DNA from: Terfezia claveryi
Lineage: Eukaryota; Ascomycota; Pezizomycetes; Pezizales; Pezizaceae
Direction of reading: 5' to 3'
Assembly: GCA_015179025.1 (NCBI GenBank)
Contig: WHUX01000025.1
Location: 248,001 to 312,000, forward strand
DNA: 64,000 nt
A program made the position numbers and the translations under genes. The notes beneath the pieces were generated by a model. It was not told the origin of the DNA, made no database searches, and was given only the letters and a program-made list of their open reading frames with translations. The first letter of the stretch is position 1. Every line of letters begins with the position of its first letter. Positions 48,544 through 59,559 of this stretch are shown here, one piece after another.

Positions 48544-48955
48544 GATTGCGGGGATGTTATTCGTTTGGCGGGGAGCTCTGCCACTATTAGTTTTTTTTTT
48601 TTGGGGGGAGGGGAAATTACTAAGGTGGGGCGGGAAGGTGGGGTTGGAGTTGAGGGTAATGGCATCAGCACTGTATCCCCCCCCCCCCAACGACTATGTA
48701 TTCTCAACCGGAAACCCCCCAAATTTCCCCGGGCGAGAAGTACGCACAAGATATCTAGTAGTATATACAAATAAGGAATTATAGTAACTTATATTACATC
48801 CAGGACATTACAAAGATCACATGGGTGGTGGGTAAGCTTCATTGTTGGGTAGTTGTATACGGGTTGAATATACGCAGTATAGCCCCCCAGCCCTCCCCTC
48901 TTCTCCCCTCCCCACCACTCACACACAACATCGCCTAGTCGAGCGCTCCTCTACA
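48544..48955. promoter_or_regulatory. 412-bp divergent promoter of DPH1 and ADE8
   Basis: The spacer between the two starts holds T9 and C9 homopolymers (48592-48600 and near 48679) and a C/T-rich tract just before the ADE8 ATG. No specific site stands out. Confidence 0.45.
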
Positions 48956-49645
48956 ATGGCCTCCTCCTCCTCCACAGCGTCCCCCCCGCTCCCACGCATC
49001 GTCGTGCTCATCTCCGGCTCCGGCACCAACCTGCAAGCCCTCATCGACGCGACACTCGTTACCCAGCCCACCCTCCCCGCCCAAGTCATACACGTCATCT
49101 CAAACAAAAAATCGGCCTATGGGCTCATCCGCGCTGCCAACCACTCCATACCCACCAGCTACCACAACCTTCTCCCCTACAAGTCCCTCAATCCCACCTC
49201 CACCGCGCTTGCGAGGGAATCCTACGACGCCGACCTCGCGCAGCTCATCCTCGCGCAGAAACCCGATCTCGTCGTCTGCGCCGGCTGGATGCACATCCTC
49301 TCCCCCTCGTTCCTCATCCCCCTCGCCGACGCCGACGTGGATATCATCAACCTGCACCCCGCGCTCCCGGGGGAATTTGACGGTGCGAATGCAATTGCGC
49401 GGGCCTACGAAAAGTGGCTACAGGGCGATATTAGCAGGACCGGGGTCATGATTCATAGAGTTATTAGTGAAGTGGATAGGGGCCAGCCCTTGTTGACGAA
49501 GGAGGTGCAGTTTAGAGAGGGAGAGACCCTGCAGGAGTTGGAGGGGAGGATCCATGAGGTTGAACATGAGATTATTGTGGAGGGGGCGAGGATGGCGCTA
49601 GAGGAAAGAGCGAGGAGAAAGGAGCAGAAGGAGGAGAAGCTGTAG
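48956..49645 (+). CDS. ADE8: Phosphoribosylglycinamide formyltransferase (GAR transformylase)
   Basis: Single exon, 229 aa (yeast Ade8 is 214). IVVLISGSGTNLQALIDA is the N-terminal phosphate-binding loop. VIHVISNKKSAYGLIRA and DLVVCAGWMHILSP follow, then the catalytic region INLHPALPGEFDGANAI with the Asn and His of the family, and TGVMIHRVISEVDRGQPLL. It transfers a formyl group from 10-formyl-THF to GAR, the third step of purine synthesis. The start at 48956 (MASSSSTASPP) fits the family better than the in-frame ATG at 48842, which adds residues that do not match. Confidence 0.95.
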   Translation: MASSSSTASPPLPRIVVLISGSGTNLQALIDATLVTQPTLPAQVIHVISNKKSAYGLIRAANHSIPTSYHNLLPYKSLNPTSTALARESYDADLAQLILAQKPDLVVCAGWMHILSPSFLIPLADADVDIINLHPALPGEFDGANAIARAYEKWLQGDISRTGVMIHRVISEVDRGQPLLTKEVQFREGETLQELEGRIHEVEHEIIVEGARMALEERARRKEQKEEKL

Positions 49646-50109
49646 ATGCCTTATTATCTATGGTGTTGTGGGTGCGGAAACGGCTATTGGAGAGGGGTGG
49701 GGGGATGTTCGTACAGCAAGGGGAATGATTGTCAAAAGTTTTATACACAAGATTGTCAGGAGATGGGGACCGAGGTGGGAATCTTCTGTTAGGATGCCTC
49801 AATTCGAAAAGAGTTGAAATTGGCAACCTCTGGCTATGTTCAAAAATCAGTGCGAGATAACTGTTTGATTGGAAAATTGCCGGCAGGCCCCATTTTGTTA
49901 TTCAGGGTAATCAGAATTGTGCTATATGTACAGTACTGGGTATATATGTGAAAATTAGGAATACAACACGAAAACATCCGCATCAATTGGGGTATCCTAT
50001 CCATCCATCCAGTCCCTGAATGCAAGAAAAGAGACAAAGGTAGAAAACTCCCGTATCCAAAAGCTACACTCAAGATTTAATTGGCATCAAATCAGCTCCC
50101 TTCCCTCCT
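49646..50109. other. Convergent 3' spacer
   Basis: 464 bp between ADE8 and the next minus-strand gene. No gene is seen. Confidence 0.5.
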
Positions 50110-52019
50110 TCACGAACAAATCACCTCCACCAAATCCCTCAATCTCTCTTCGACCCACTGCCACTCTCTCAACTCCTTCTCCCTCTCCCTCTCCCTCTCC
50201 CCTCTCTTCCTCTTTCTTCCACCTGCTGCTGCCCCTGGCCCTACCCCTCCCAGCTCATCCTCCACAATCTCCTTCATCCCACCATACACCGACTCCATCC
50301 TCCTCTCCAAACCATCCTCCATCGCCCCCACCAAGAACGCCCCTCCATCCTCCCCCAGTAATCCCTTAACTCCGCATCCCTCGGTCGCAATCGCCCGAAC
50401 TAACTGCTCGAGAAGCACTGATACTTTAAGATTATCCTTCAGCGTTCCTGCTTTCGCACGGTAAGGAAGGTAGCATGTAACCAAGACCTTCGGGGAGATG
50501 AGGCCCCCGCGGTCTTCTAAGGCGCCGTAATTCGATGGTGAGGGAGCATCTGAAGAGAGGAGTGTGCGGAGAAGAGACGAGAAGAGGGGGTGGAGGTAGA
50601 TGTGTGACGGAGGTGGGGACGTTAAGTGTGTAAATGATAGTGAGGAATTTGTGACTAGGGATGTCGTGAATAATCTGATTGAGGGGAGAGAGATGGAGGA
50701 CGGGTTAGGTGAGAGGAGGTGGTCCGTTAGTTCGTCGTGGAGGGTGGAGAGGGGTATCCACTGTTGGTGATGGCAGACGGAGGAGAGGAGGATGAGGAGG
50801 CGTTGGCGAAGAAGGACAGCTTCTATACCGCCCCATGCGGAGGTAGCAGAGTCGGGTTTTGAGATGTCTAAGTCAGATGCTTCAGCCATTGTATGATCTC
50901 CATCTGGATCAACAACCCTCTTCGAATCACCAGCCCAATTCCCATCCTCCTCATCCTCATCCCCTTCTTCATCCTCAGTAGAGCCCCCCTCCAATATCTC
51001 CCTCTTCCTCGCCTCCTTCTGTTCCTCCTTAGTTAACGGCACTAATTTCTTCACATCCCTCTTCTCCTTCCTCTCTCTAATTCTCTTCAAACTCACCCCC
51101 TCATCCCTCCAAATCTCCTGCCACTCCATCCCCAGACTCCCCTTCCCATTTGCCATCACGGCCCTCACAACCCGCTTATACCCTGCCCCACCCCTCTTAC
51201 TCGGCAACCACCTCACGACCAAACTGCTCCTCAATCTCTCCCTTTTCTCCTCTCCATCCTCTCCCCTATCCCTCTCCTCCCAGTCCCTCTCCAGCCCTTC
51301 AACCATCACCCTCAACACCCTCCTCCACGCGCCCCACCGCCTCCTCAACGCCCTAGCCTTCTCAGCATCAACACCATACCCTATCTCCGCACACGCACAG
51401 GAAAATCCCCAACCTACCACCGCCCAGAAATCCTCCGCACGTTCGAATAGTGATTCCTTCCCGGCTAATCTGAGATCTAGTGAGTTATCCTCAAATGCGT
51501 CATCTGCCAAGGTTGTCCCCCCGCGCTGGGTAGCCCACAGGCCGTTGCTCCCACTAGGAGTACCATCCCACCGATCCCAGGCGGTGTGGAGGCCCATGCT
51601 GTTTGGCCCCGCGAGGGAGAGGAGGCGGAGAAGAAGACGCTCTGAGGAGGGGGAAACGAGGCGAGAGTCTAGGTCGGATTTTTTTGAGACGTGGGTTGTG
51701 AATGTGGGGTGGCAGAGGAGGGTGGTGAGGAGGGTAAGGTGGATGGCGGGAGGAATGTATATTGGCGGTGGGGTTGCTGTGGATGTGAGATTGTCATCGC
51801 TGTTGTCGGTGGCATTTGGGGTGGTGGAGATGCCTTGTGCAATCAGGCTGGTTAGAAAATCGATCCCCGACAGGTCTGTAACTCTTCAGGTAAGCGATTG
51901 AGCAGCTGAAGGGTTAGAGGGGGTAGGGCCGCACAAAGCTCCTCTTCGAGAATGATTTTGAGTGTGTCTCGGAGGCTGGCGGGCATTTGGCGGGGAGGAC
52001 TATACGCCGGGGTGTCCAT
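50110..52019 (-). CDS. Conserved-looking protein of unknown function
   Basis: Exons 51935..52019 and 50110..51875 (1851 nt, 616 aa) join over a 59-bp intron (GTGCGG...TTACAG, CTAAC branch-like site), giving EEELYLSGIDFLTSLIAQG in frame. The N-terminal half has helical, Leu-rich stretches (LTLLTTLLCHPTF, RLLLRLLSLAGP) and SLFERAEDFWAVVGWGFSCAC. The middle is basic then acidic (EDEEGDEDEED). The C-terminal half has IEAVLLRQRLLILLSSVCHH and a basic tail (GGRKRKRGEREREREKE) that could be a nuclear signal. I do not recognise the family. The long ORF and clean intron make the gene credible; a nuclear role is only a guess. Confidence 0.65.
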
Positions 52020-52029
52020 CGCTGTGAGA

Positions 52030-53914
52030 AGCTGCCCCGGGAGAATTGGGGCAAGTGCGGTATGAGGAGGAAGGCAAGAGTACAGTGCTGTACTTCACCT
52101 CGAATTCATCTCGTTGTTTAGGGGGGGTTGAATGGTTCTCGTTGTTGGAGAGGTTGAATGAATGGTGAAGACCCTGAATACCACGTAGCGTCGTTGCACG
52201 GTGGGATAGTGCGAGCTGGGGCCTGGCCTGAATAACCACCTAATGATCGTGACATTGTTGGCCAATTACCACAATTGGACTATCGCCATTTTCTCGCGCC
52301 AAACAAATCAAAACGCCAAGGGAACACAAGTAGACAGCTCATATACAGTTGAGCCTCAATGCTTTTTCTCCGCTTTGAGTTCATCTTCTCTATTGCCATC
52401 CAGCGGCCCCCTGCAATCGAGGACCCCCCCGCTGTACCCCACCAAAAGTTCAGGCCCTGTACAGTCGCGTGAGAGCTCGATTCCGCCACTATAGACAGGA
52501 CCCAAACAAAACCCAGCGGCCCAATTGCAGGCCCCATATTCCCCGTACGGAGGTGGCAGAACAAGAGTCATTTTCCTTTTTTTTTTTCAAGCTTGCTATC
52601 TACAATTAGACTAGCTACAGTATGTATCTATCTAGTCTGGTTGCACTGTAATGAGATCAAGGTATGTACATAAATACCCCCTTTCCCAACACCCCAATCC
52701 CTCGAACACCCAAACCCTCGACAGTAGTGCTTACGCAAACAGTTGCTAATAACTGAAATAGGGACCTCTCACTTCCCCGCAAGGCAGCTGAGCAAGCATG
52801 GAAGAATGCATGGCGTGACCTTGAGCAATGGAGGATTCAGAGTTGAATTGAACGCATTTCCTACCATATCCAAGAAATCATCAGATATGAGGGTGGAAAT
52901 GAATAATCTGAAAGACACCCTCCTATGAAAAAAAGATAAAGAGCACTGGATTGCAATCTGCCCTGAGCGGCAGCTCCGCATTCAGCAGACAAGAAAGCAT
53001 GGTCGTTCACCCTGGGTAATGCGCAATTGTTGGATTGCCAGCCAAGTATGTTGCACATCTTAAGTCTCTTGTTGGCATTCGAGAAGTTTCGATCTGGAAA
53101 ATCTTAATACTGATGAAAGGAGGTATATCCCGGAACTGACCAAATTGTCAGTGTTAATCCAATCGATATCGTAATCTCAGTGGTCCTAAAGGCCGAAAAA
53201 GAAGGCCCCCAGAGATGGTGTTCAGAAGCGTGGGAGAAAACCAGGGCCTCGGACTCCCCGACATGGAAGACAAGACTGCAGAATTCTAGGCAACGCGGGA
53301 AAAGGTGACAGCAATGGAACTACACCTTTCAGAGATTAACACGCACCTGAAAGAAATAGTAGCGGCCGCGGTGAGCGGCCTTCCTATCGTACCAGTAGGT
53401 AGCCTATCGTCCTAGTAATTTGTCACTTTACGCTAACAAGCATGTTCTAGACCGAAGAGGTCCTTATAAATCAAGACTGTTCGAAGGGGCCCAGTGCAGA
53501 AGTGGTAGGATGAATCTGGGAAGGTGTAATCAGGCAGAAATGGAAGATGTACTTGTTCAAGTGTAAGAATGAAATGTATTTAAATGTGGGATAGGGTTAA
53601 CGGTACAAGGTGCGCTTCATGCCGCTATCAACACCTGGTGTGAGTTAGGAGAGGGGGACCGGCTGCGTCAAAGTAAATTGAGACGTTGGACAGTGAGAGA
53701 AAGACAACTGATGATGTGGTTGTAGTCTGGTTGGCACATGTGGTTGAGCCAGTTGGAGAGGCGATATCCGTAAATATGCGTGAATTCCATGTATATGCCA
53801 AGTATTCATGCATGTATGGCCCTGCATATGCAACTCTCGGATAGGAAAGGGGGAAAGAAACTTTGTTCTACGCCTTTGTAGAGCATCACCAGAAACGTAC
53901 TCTTACCGCCAGCC
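52030..53914. other. Spacer upstream of URA3, possibly with a gene relic
   Basis: No intact gene. The plus strand at about 53215-53400 has short protein-like pieces in one frame broken by a TAG (GLGLPDMEDKTAEF* then MELHLSEINTHLKEIVAA). Two copies of the TAGTCTGG motif are at 52633 and 53723. Confidence 0.35.
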
Positions 53915-54753
53915 ATGTCCGCCCAATCCTATGCCTCCCGCGCAGAAATCCACCCCACGGTGATCGGCCGCCACCTCCTCTCCATCATCTCCAGCAAACG
54001 CACCAACCTCTGTCTTTCCATCGACGTCACCTCCCCCACCAAAGTCCTCGATATCGTCGGTACCCTAGCTCCAAAAATCTGCCTCGTAAAAACACACATC
54101 GATATCCTGACCTTCCCCCCAGACTCGCCTCTCTCCATCCCAGAATTCACCTCCGCGCTCTCCTCGCTCGCAAAAGAGCACAACTTTCTCATTTTCGAGG
54201 ACCGCAAATTCGCTGATATCGGCAACACGGTCTCACATCAGTACGGCGGAGGGATTTACAGAATTGCGGACTGGGCGCATATAACCAACGCCCACTCTCT
54301 GCCCGGAGAGGGGATCATCCATGGGCTACAAAAGGTTGCTGATGCCCTGCCGTTGAGCCCCCAGGGGCAGCCGGAGGATACTGCCCGCGGGCTCCTCCTC
54401 CTCGAGGAAATGAGCAGCGCAGGAAACCTCTTCAATAGCTCTGGCTACCGCTCCTCAACTCTCGAAATGGCAAGGCGGAACAAGAACTTTGTAATGGGGT
54501 TTATTGCGATGGGGAAGGTGGGGATGTAAAGGAAGGGGAGGATTGGATTGTAATGACCCCAGGGGTCAATATTGCCAGCACGGGGGATGCGTTGGGGCAG
54601 CAGTATAAGACCCCCGAGTATGTCATTAGGGAGAGGGGGAGTGATGTGATTATTGTTGGGAGGGGGATATATGAGAGTGAGGATATGCTGGGGACGGCGG
54701 AGGAGTATCGGAGGAGGGGATGGGAGGCGTATGAGAACAGGATTAAGGCTTGA
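53915..54753 (+). CDS. URA3: Orotidine-5'-phosphate decarboxylase, with an apparent 1-nt frameshift
   Basis: The first frame encodes SKRTNLCLSIDVTSP, ICLVKTHIDILTFPPDS and the catalytic FEDRKFADIGNTV (Lys-Asp network), then GLLLLEEMSSAGNL and NFVMGFIAMGKVG, and stops at a TAA (54527-54529). The next frame continues EDWIVMTPGVNIASTGDALGQQY and SDVIIVGRGIY, the C-terminal part of the enzyme. Adding one G to the four-G run at 54520-54523 gives an unbroken 279-aa protein whose GFIA...VGDVKEGEDWIVMTPGV spacing fits the family. The enzyme makes UMP, the last step of pyrimidine synthesis, and is needed for growth without uracil. Either the sequence has an indel error here or this copy is broken; I favour an error. 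Confidence 0.92.
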
Positions 54754-57485
54754 GTTTATGGATCTGACACAAGGACTTGGGGGGATGTGGAATATACATA
54801 ATGTCGTTGTTGAGTTCCAATGAGTCTGGGGAGTTTTGGGTAAAAGTTTTGTATAAATACGTTTCAGTGTTCAGTGCCCAAAAGTGCTTTGGAATGGAAA
54901 CAGAGGAGAGACTGATGATGTGTTTGAAGACTAGAGGTTCCTTCAACGGCAAGCCTTTGACCCCAAAAATAATTACGGAAAGAGAACAAATACATGCATT
55001 GGCAAAAAAACGAGAAAAAGGTACTTAATGCTTTGAGAAAAGGGGATGTAAGGCATTTGAAGCTGTGATGGGCATAATAGCCTCTTCATGAGAATGTAAA
55101 CATGAATGCGAATGTATCAATGTAATTTTTACTATGGGGCGATAACTTACAGTGACGTACTTACCCTGAATATTATCACGGGGAGTAAAACCCTACTCCG
55201 TATACGAGCCCTAGTCTCTCCGATATACCTATAGTAATCTATCCGTTTCCGAGAGACCGGGCCGGGTTCCTCCCCGTTTTCCAATAGGAGCCGGTATGTA
55301 TTGAACAGTGTTGATTAGCACGCAGTTATCGCACTCTAAAACAATCGAATCATCTAAGGCCTGGTTCCTGTAGTCTGGCTGAGAGTAAAACCCTCAAAGG
55401 GAATCATGTTGTGACTACAAAGCTAAAAGTTGAGAGCCTTTTTTTCCATATTCCAAACACAATACTCTGATATATTCAACAAGCTTTGGGTTTATAGAGG
55501 CTTGTAAACTCACACAGCTGGCTGGGGGTCAGCTGTCCTGTAACAACACTCTAAGGAAGCTTCTTTTTCCTGCTCACAGTTCTCCATTCTGATGATGAAG
55601 AGCTGGCTGGTTGCTATAATTATAGTCCCCTTTACTCCAACCTCGGTGCGAAAAAAGGTTTCGTTGATTCTGGAAATATGCATTGGTTTCTGTTCCTGTA
55701 TCAAGGACTTCCGGAATAGATCTAGCCCCCCTGGCTGCAACTCCAATATCCAACCACGTCCAGGTGTGGCGGCTAGTGGGGTTCGCTTGAGGTGAGAATA
55801 CACAGAGAAGTTGGTATCTGTATATGTAATTTCTTTACTCCTTGCATCAGATGTCCTATGTACCGAAAATACATATTGATTTTCCTGTGATTTCAATTCA
55901 AGGAATATCATCACTAAGTAAGTCAGGAGATGAGACTATAGGGTTGCTATCATGTTGTATAAAATTTGGACTGTTACTGTTCCCTTTAGTATTGATATTA
56001 TAATTTCCCACACCGTTGGGTTACCCTGAGGTCAATATTTACAATCATTGGCACTAGCGTTACATATATATTAAACTGATAAACGGATGAAAGCAAGCCT
56101 CAACTAACTTAGAAGACGGCTCTTCCTACGAGGGTCTGATGCAACCAGACTACTCTTCCTCGAGAGCTCTATACAATCCTTTTCAGAAGGCTTGTGGTGA
56201 GGTACTGTAACTACACCAACCCACCAGACGAGAGCATTGACATCCTTTTGGCGACGGGCATCCAAATCCTATGGGTCCCGAACTCAGGAGCCAAATGCTT
56301 GGCAAGATAATCGGCACATAGAAACTGCGTGATGTGAGGTTTGAAATAATACGATGTAGGCTTAAAATGACACCAAGAGGGATATAGCAGAAGAAGAATA
56401 TTAAATATTACAAAGGTTCCGTAAACAAATTGGAAATTGCAAAGAAGTTGTCAAAAATATCGTGTACGATAGAGATTTGGCTAACGTTAGTTAATTAGTT
56501 AAGAGATGCCAGTAAGTACTTCTTAACCATATACTTTTTTCGTTCAAAACTAACACCCCAGAAATACAGAGAAAGAACGTGTCATAGACTTTTTGGTGTA
56601 TGGCGGAGGTAACCCGATCTGAAAATCATTGTAAAGGTGTATACCTTCGGAAGTAGGTACGTGTTGTAAAGCACCCTAGTTATTATATCTCCCTTCGAAC
56701 TGCTGGAGACGATTGTCGTGTCTGCGCCAGAGTATATGCCGCGTTACCCTGAGATATAACGCACTTATCTATTTTGAGGAAGCACATATGTATAGCTCCG
56801 CATCTAAGAGCCAACTACAGCGATCAGAATATGTAGCAAGCTCCTCCCCATTTTACCGGATCCTCACCATTTCGATCCCCATCCCTACAACCCCTGCCTT
56901 AAGACTTGTGCGTTGTAGTACAAACTATCCACTTAAGTAGATTTATGAAGGTACAGTACGATCGATCAATCTACGTATACTTCTTAGGTCAATTTTTCAG
57001 TAGTGATATTCCGTGGCACGATAAGAGGTCTAGCAATAGTCCCGACCGTGCAGCAGTACAAGCACAGAAATCTCCAGAGATAAATCTTCATGTCGAAAAC
57101 AGGATTCTTCTGTAGGGGCAGGTCTTTCTGTAACACTAAGCGATGCCGGGCCAATCGTTACCCTAAACTCGTTACCTAAGAAATCAGTTTACCAACGCAC
57201 ATTGAGAATAAGGCCAAGATGCATGGAGCGTTCTTTTACATATAAAAAACTAATAATCACGAATCCCTCATGTATATTTCATTAGATAACTAAGAAAGCG
57301 CGTAGTGATATACAACCAAGAAAATACTCCTCATACTCGCATCCAGACTTTCCAAAAGGACATTACCGTTCATAGTGATACGCAATACGCAAATAAACAA
57401 CAATCATAGGCAAACGCCACAGTTCTTTCCCTCAACTCCTCAACCTAGTTTTCTCGCTTTAAATTATACGTCGCTCCCAACCAAC
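54754..57485. other. Spacer of 2.7 kb with no supported gene
   Basis: ORFs up to 134 codons (55510..55914 minus) have no recognisable motif. TAGTCTGG copies lie at 55371 (+) and 56145 (-). The DNA is AT-rich. Confidence 0.4.
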
Positions 57486-58701
57486 TCATCTCCCCCCGGG
57501 GAAGTTCTTCGAATTCAACAAAACTCCCTTAACACTCCTAATCTCCCTCTTAACGGTCATTGTCAAATCCTCCTTCCCATCCGCCCCCACAGCACCAGTA
57601 TTAATACCACTCCATGGGAACAGATCCTTCGGATCGACCCTGAGCGTCTCTAGATACGTTGTCAACGCCTCGAGTTCATACTGCAACTCTCCATCCGCAC
57701 CATCCGAGTTCGAGTCGATAAGGGTAGTGAGGTGACTTGTGATAGTACTAATTTTCTCCTCACTGGTTGGCGGCGGAGGGGGGTTTGACAGTGGGTCTGG
57801 CATAGTCTGGGTTGAAGCGTCGACGTGGAAGAGATGTGTTCGTAGTGAGCTTGTCGAGCTAGCATCATCACCTTCGCCGTCGGATTCGTCCGCGATGAGG
57901 GCATCTTCTTCAGTTCCTCCGAAGCCGGTGCTGGTGACGTGTGGGCTTGGAAACGCAGGGCGCACGTGGCTGGGAACGAGAGCGGAGAGTTTATCATTGA
58001 ATTGAGTAAGATTCGTGAGAGCGGTTTTGGCAAGGTCGGCACGGGCTTCAGTTAGCTGGTCGTACATGGGTTGAAGGATGTATTTTGAGCCAGCGTAGAT
58101 TGTTGTGGCAGTAGCGGCGGAGTAGTAAAGAGTGCTGAGAAGGGATTTGGCGGTGATGGGGGCGGGGGGCTGCGGTGGAGGGGCGAGGAATTCGGGGTAT
58201 GTTACGATGAGCGGCTGTTGGAGGTGGGTGGGCTCGATAGGGGTGGGTTTGAGCATTGGAGAGGGTGGGGAGGGGCGAATCTGTGATGCAAATTAGTGGC
58301 TGTGGTTTTAGAAAATGAGGATAAAGGGAAATAGTTTAGGGTACCTCTTTGAGTTCTTTGGGGACAATGCCTTTATCTTCATTATTCTCCACCATCTCCT
58401 CTGTGGTGGTTGCAGCATCACTCCGTACCGGTGTCGATACCCTAGAAGATGAAGGCTCGGATGACGCCTCCAAATCTACAGCAACCTCCTTCCCCTTCCC
58501 TTTCATGGCGGCTCTCTGAAGTAATGTTTCTATCTCATCTTCAGAGAGTCCTTTTGTTTTTAGAAATTCCTTCTTTTCAGCTAAAGGAGCGTGTGCAAGC
58601 TTCTCGGAGGCAAGGAACTCAGTAGAGATTGCGTGGAGAGCGTCTTGCGAGAGTGGGTGATGCTGGGTTTCTGGTCTCACTGGGTCCGGATTTTGTACCA
58701 T
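57486..58701 (-). CDS. Pex14/17-type peroxisomal docking peroxin (PEX33-like)
   Basis: Exons 58345..58701 and 57486..58280 (1152 nt, 383 aa) join over GTACCC...CACAG, giving LKEIRPSPPSPMLKP in frame. The N-terminus has a variant Pex14 domain: FLASEKLAHAPLAEKKEFLKTKGLSEDEIETLL, the fold that binds the PTS1 receptor Pex5. A hydrophobic or helical stretch (SLLSTLYYSAATATTIYAG) and YILQPMYDQLTEARADLAKTALTNL follow. The C-terminal IRSVKGVLLNSKNFPG is typical of the filamentous-fungal Pex14/17 (PEX33) proteins. The role in the peroxisomal import docking complex is inferred from the family. Confidence 0.8.
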
Positions 58702-59009
58702 GATAGCGGATTAGGATACTACGGGAACTGTCGATAATTGCTGATGTTGAGTTGAAGTTGAGAGGTTCCGTGTTTTGACTGAAAATTAGTTAATGATACC
58801 CCGGCTCGGGAGTCGTGTAAGTCGAGCCGAGGTGCGTTGGCTGTGTGGCTGAGCAGATACCGGTACTGCGCCACGCTAATACGACGAAAGGTTCCCGACA
58901 CGGGCAACTACACCAGAATTATTTTGAACACAATCCTCTGCAACATCGTGGAGGAGAAAACGAAAGGTATCCAACGTAGGAATATTATTGACATCTACGG
59001 TACGGCGTC

Positions 59010-59559
59010 GTGTTCGATTCAACAGCTCAGCCCAAAACGATCGTTAAAGCATTTGAGCTAGCTCTACCGCATGGCGATTACGGTCCGTACAATGCTGTCC
59101 TCAACCATCTATTTCCAATAGAGGAAGAATTTCTCGTCGTACCACAGTACAAACTGCCTATACACTGCCAATCTGTTGACTTCACAACCATCTTCATAGT
59201 TAGGTAACTACAGGAAGCATCCGGTAATTTTTATCGAAGTTAAGGCCTCCGGACACATTCAACAAATTTCTTCACGTGAAGAGGCAGATCTTCAGACGCG
59301 CGAGGGATTTCGGAATCTCTTTGAGGATGTTGATATTGGTGTCTTGTATGGATTAAGTGCAATTGGTAGCAAGCTATGTGTTTATACATGGACAAAAGAA
59401 ACTGGCCGCATCCTGCCAAAACAAATCCCAATTGATCCAGAATATACCATCGATACAGCACCGAGGAGACGTTGGGATCTTGATGTGTTGAGTACTGAGG
59501 GAGAAGAGCGAATAGGCGGCATCGTAGCACATATACAGACGATGTGCGGACAGTGGTGA
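59010..59559 (+). pseudogene. Decayed PD-(D/E)XK nuclease-fold gene of unknown function
   Basis: The first frame reads TIVKAFELALPHGDYGPYN, VLNHLFPIEEEFLVV and QSVDFTTIFIV, then hits TAA (59205-59207). After a ten-base insertion GTAACTACAG the frame resumes as KHPVIFIEVKASGHIQQIS, then EADLQTREGFRNLFEDV, VLYGLSAIGSKLCVYTW and RRRWDLDVLSTEGEER. Deleting those ten bases gives exactly 180 in-frame codons including the stop. VDFTTIFI...FIEVK is the D-x(n)-E-x-K arrangement of restriction-endonuclease-like folds, and Y-G-L-S-A-x-G resembles uncharacterised fungal proteins I have seen, but I cannot name a function. No ATG lies at the start, so 5' sequence is missing or in another exon. The ten bases look like both ends of a lost intron. 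Confidence 0.6.

Noticed and set aside
52330..52560. Possible transposon end (TACAGTTGAGCCTC)
   Set aside because: No inverted partner or target duplication within the window.
54514..54530. A 14-nt GT...AG micro-intron in URA3 (GTGGGGATGTAAAG), whose removal also restores the frame
   Set aside because: Far below the size a fungal spliceosome can handle. Removing it would also delete residues that fit the normal GFIA...GDV...EDWIVMTPGV spacing, whereas a one-base insertion keeps them.
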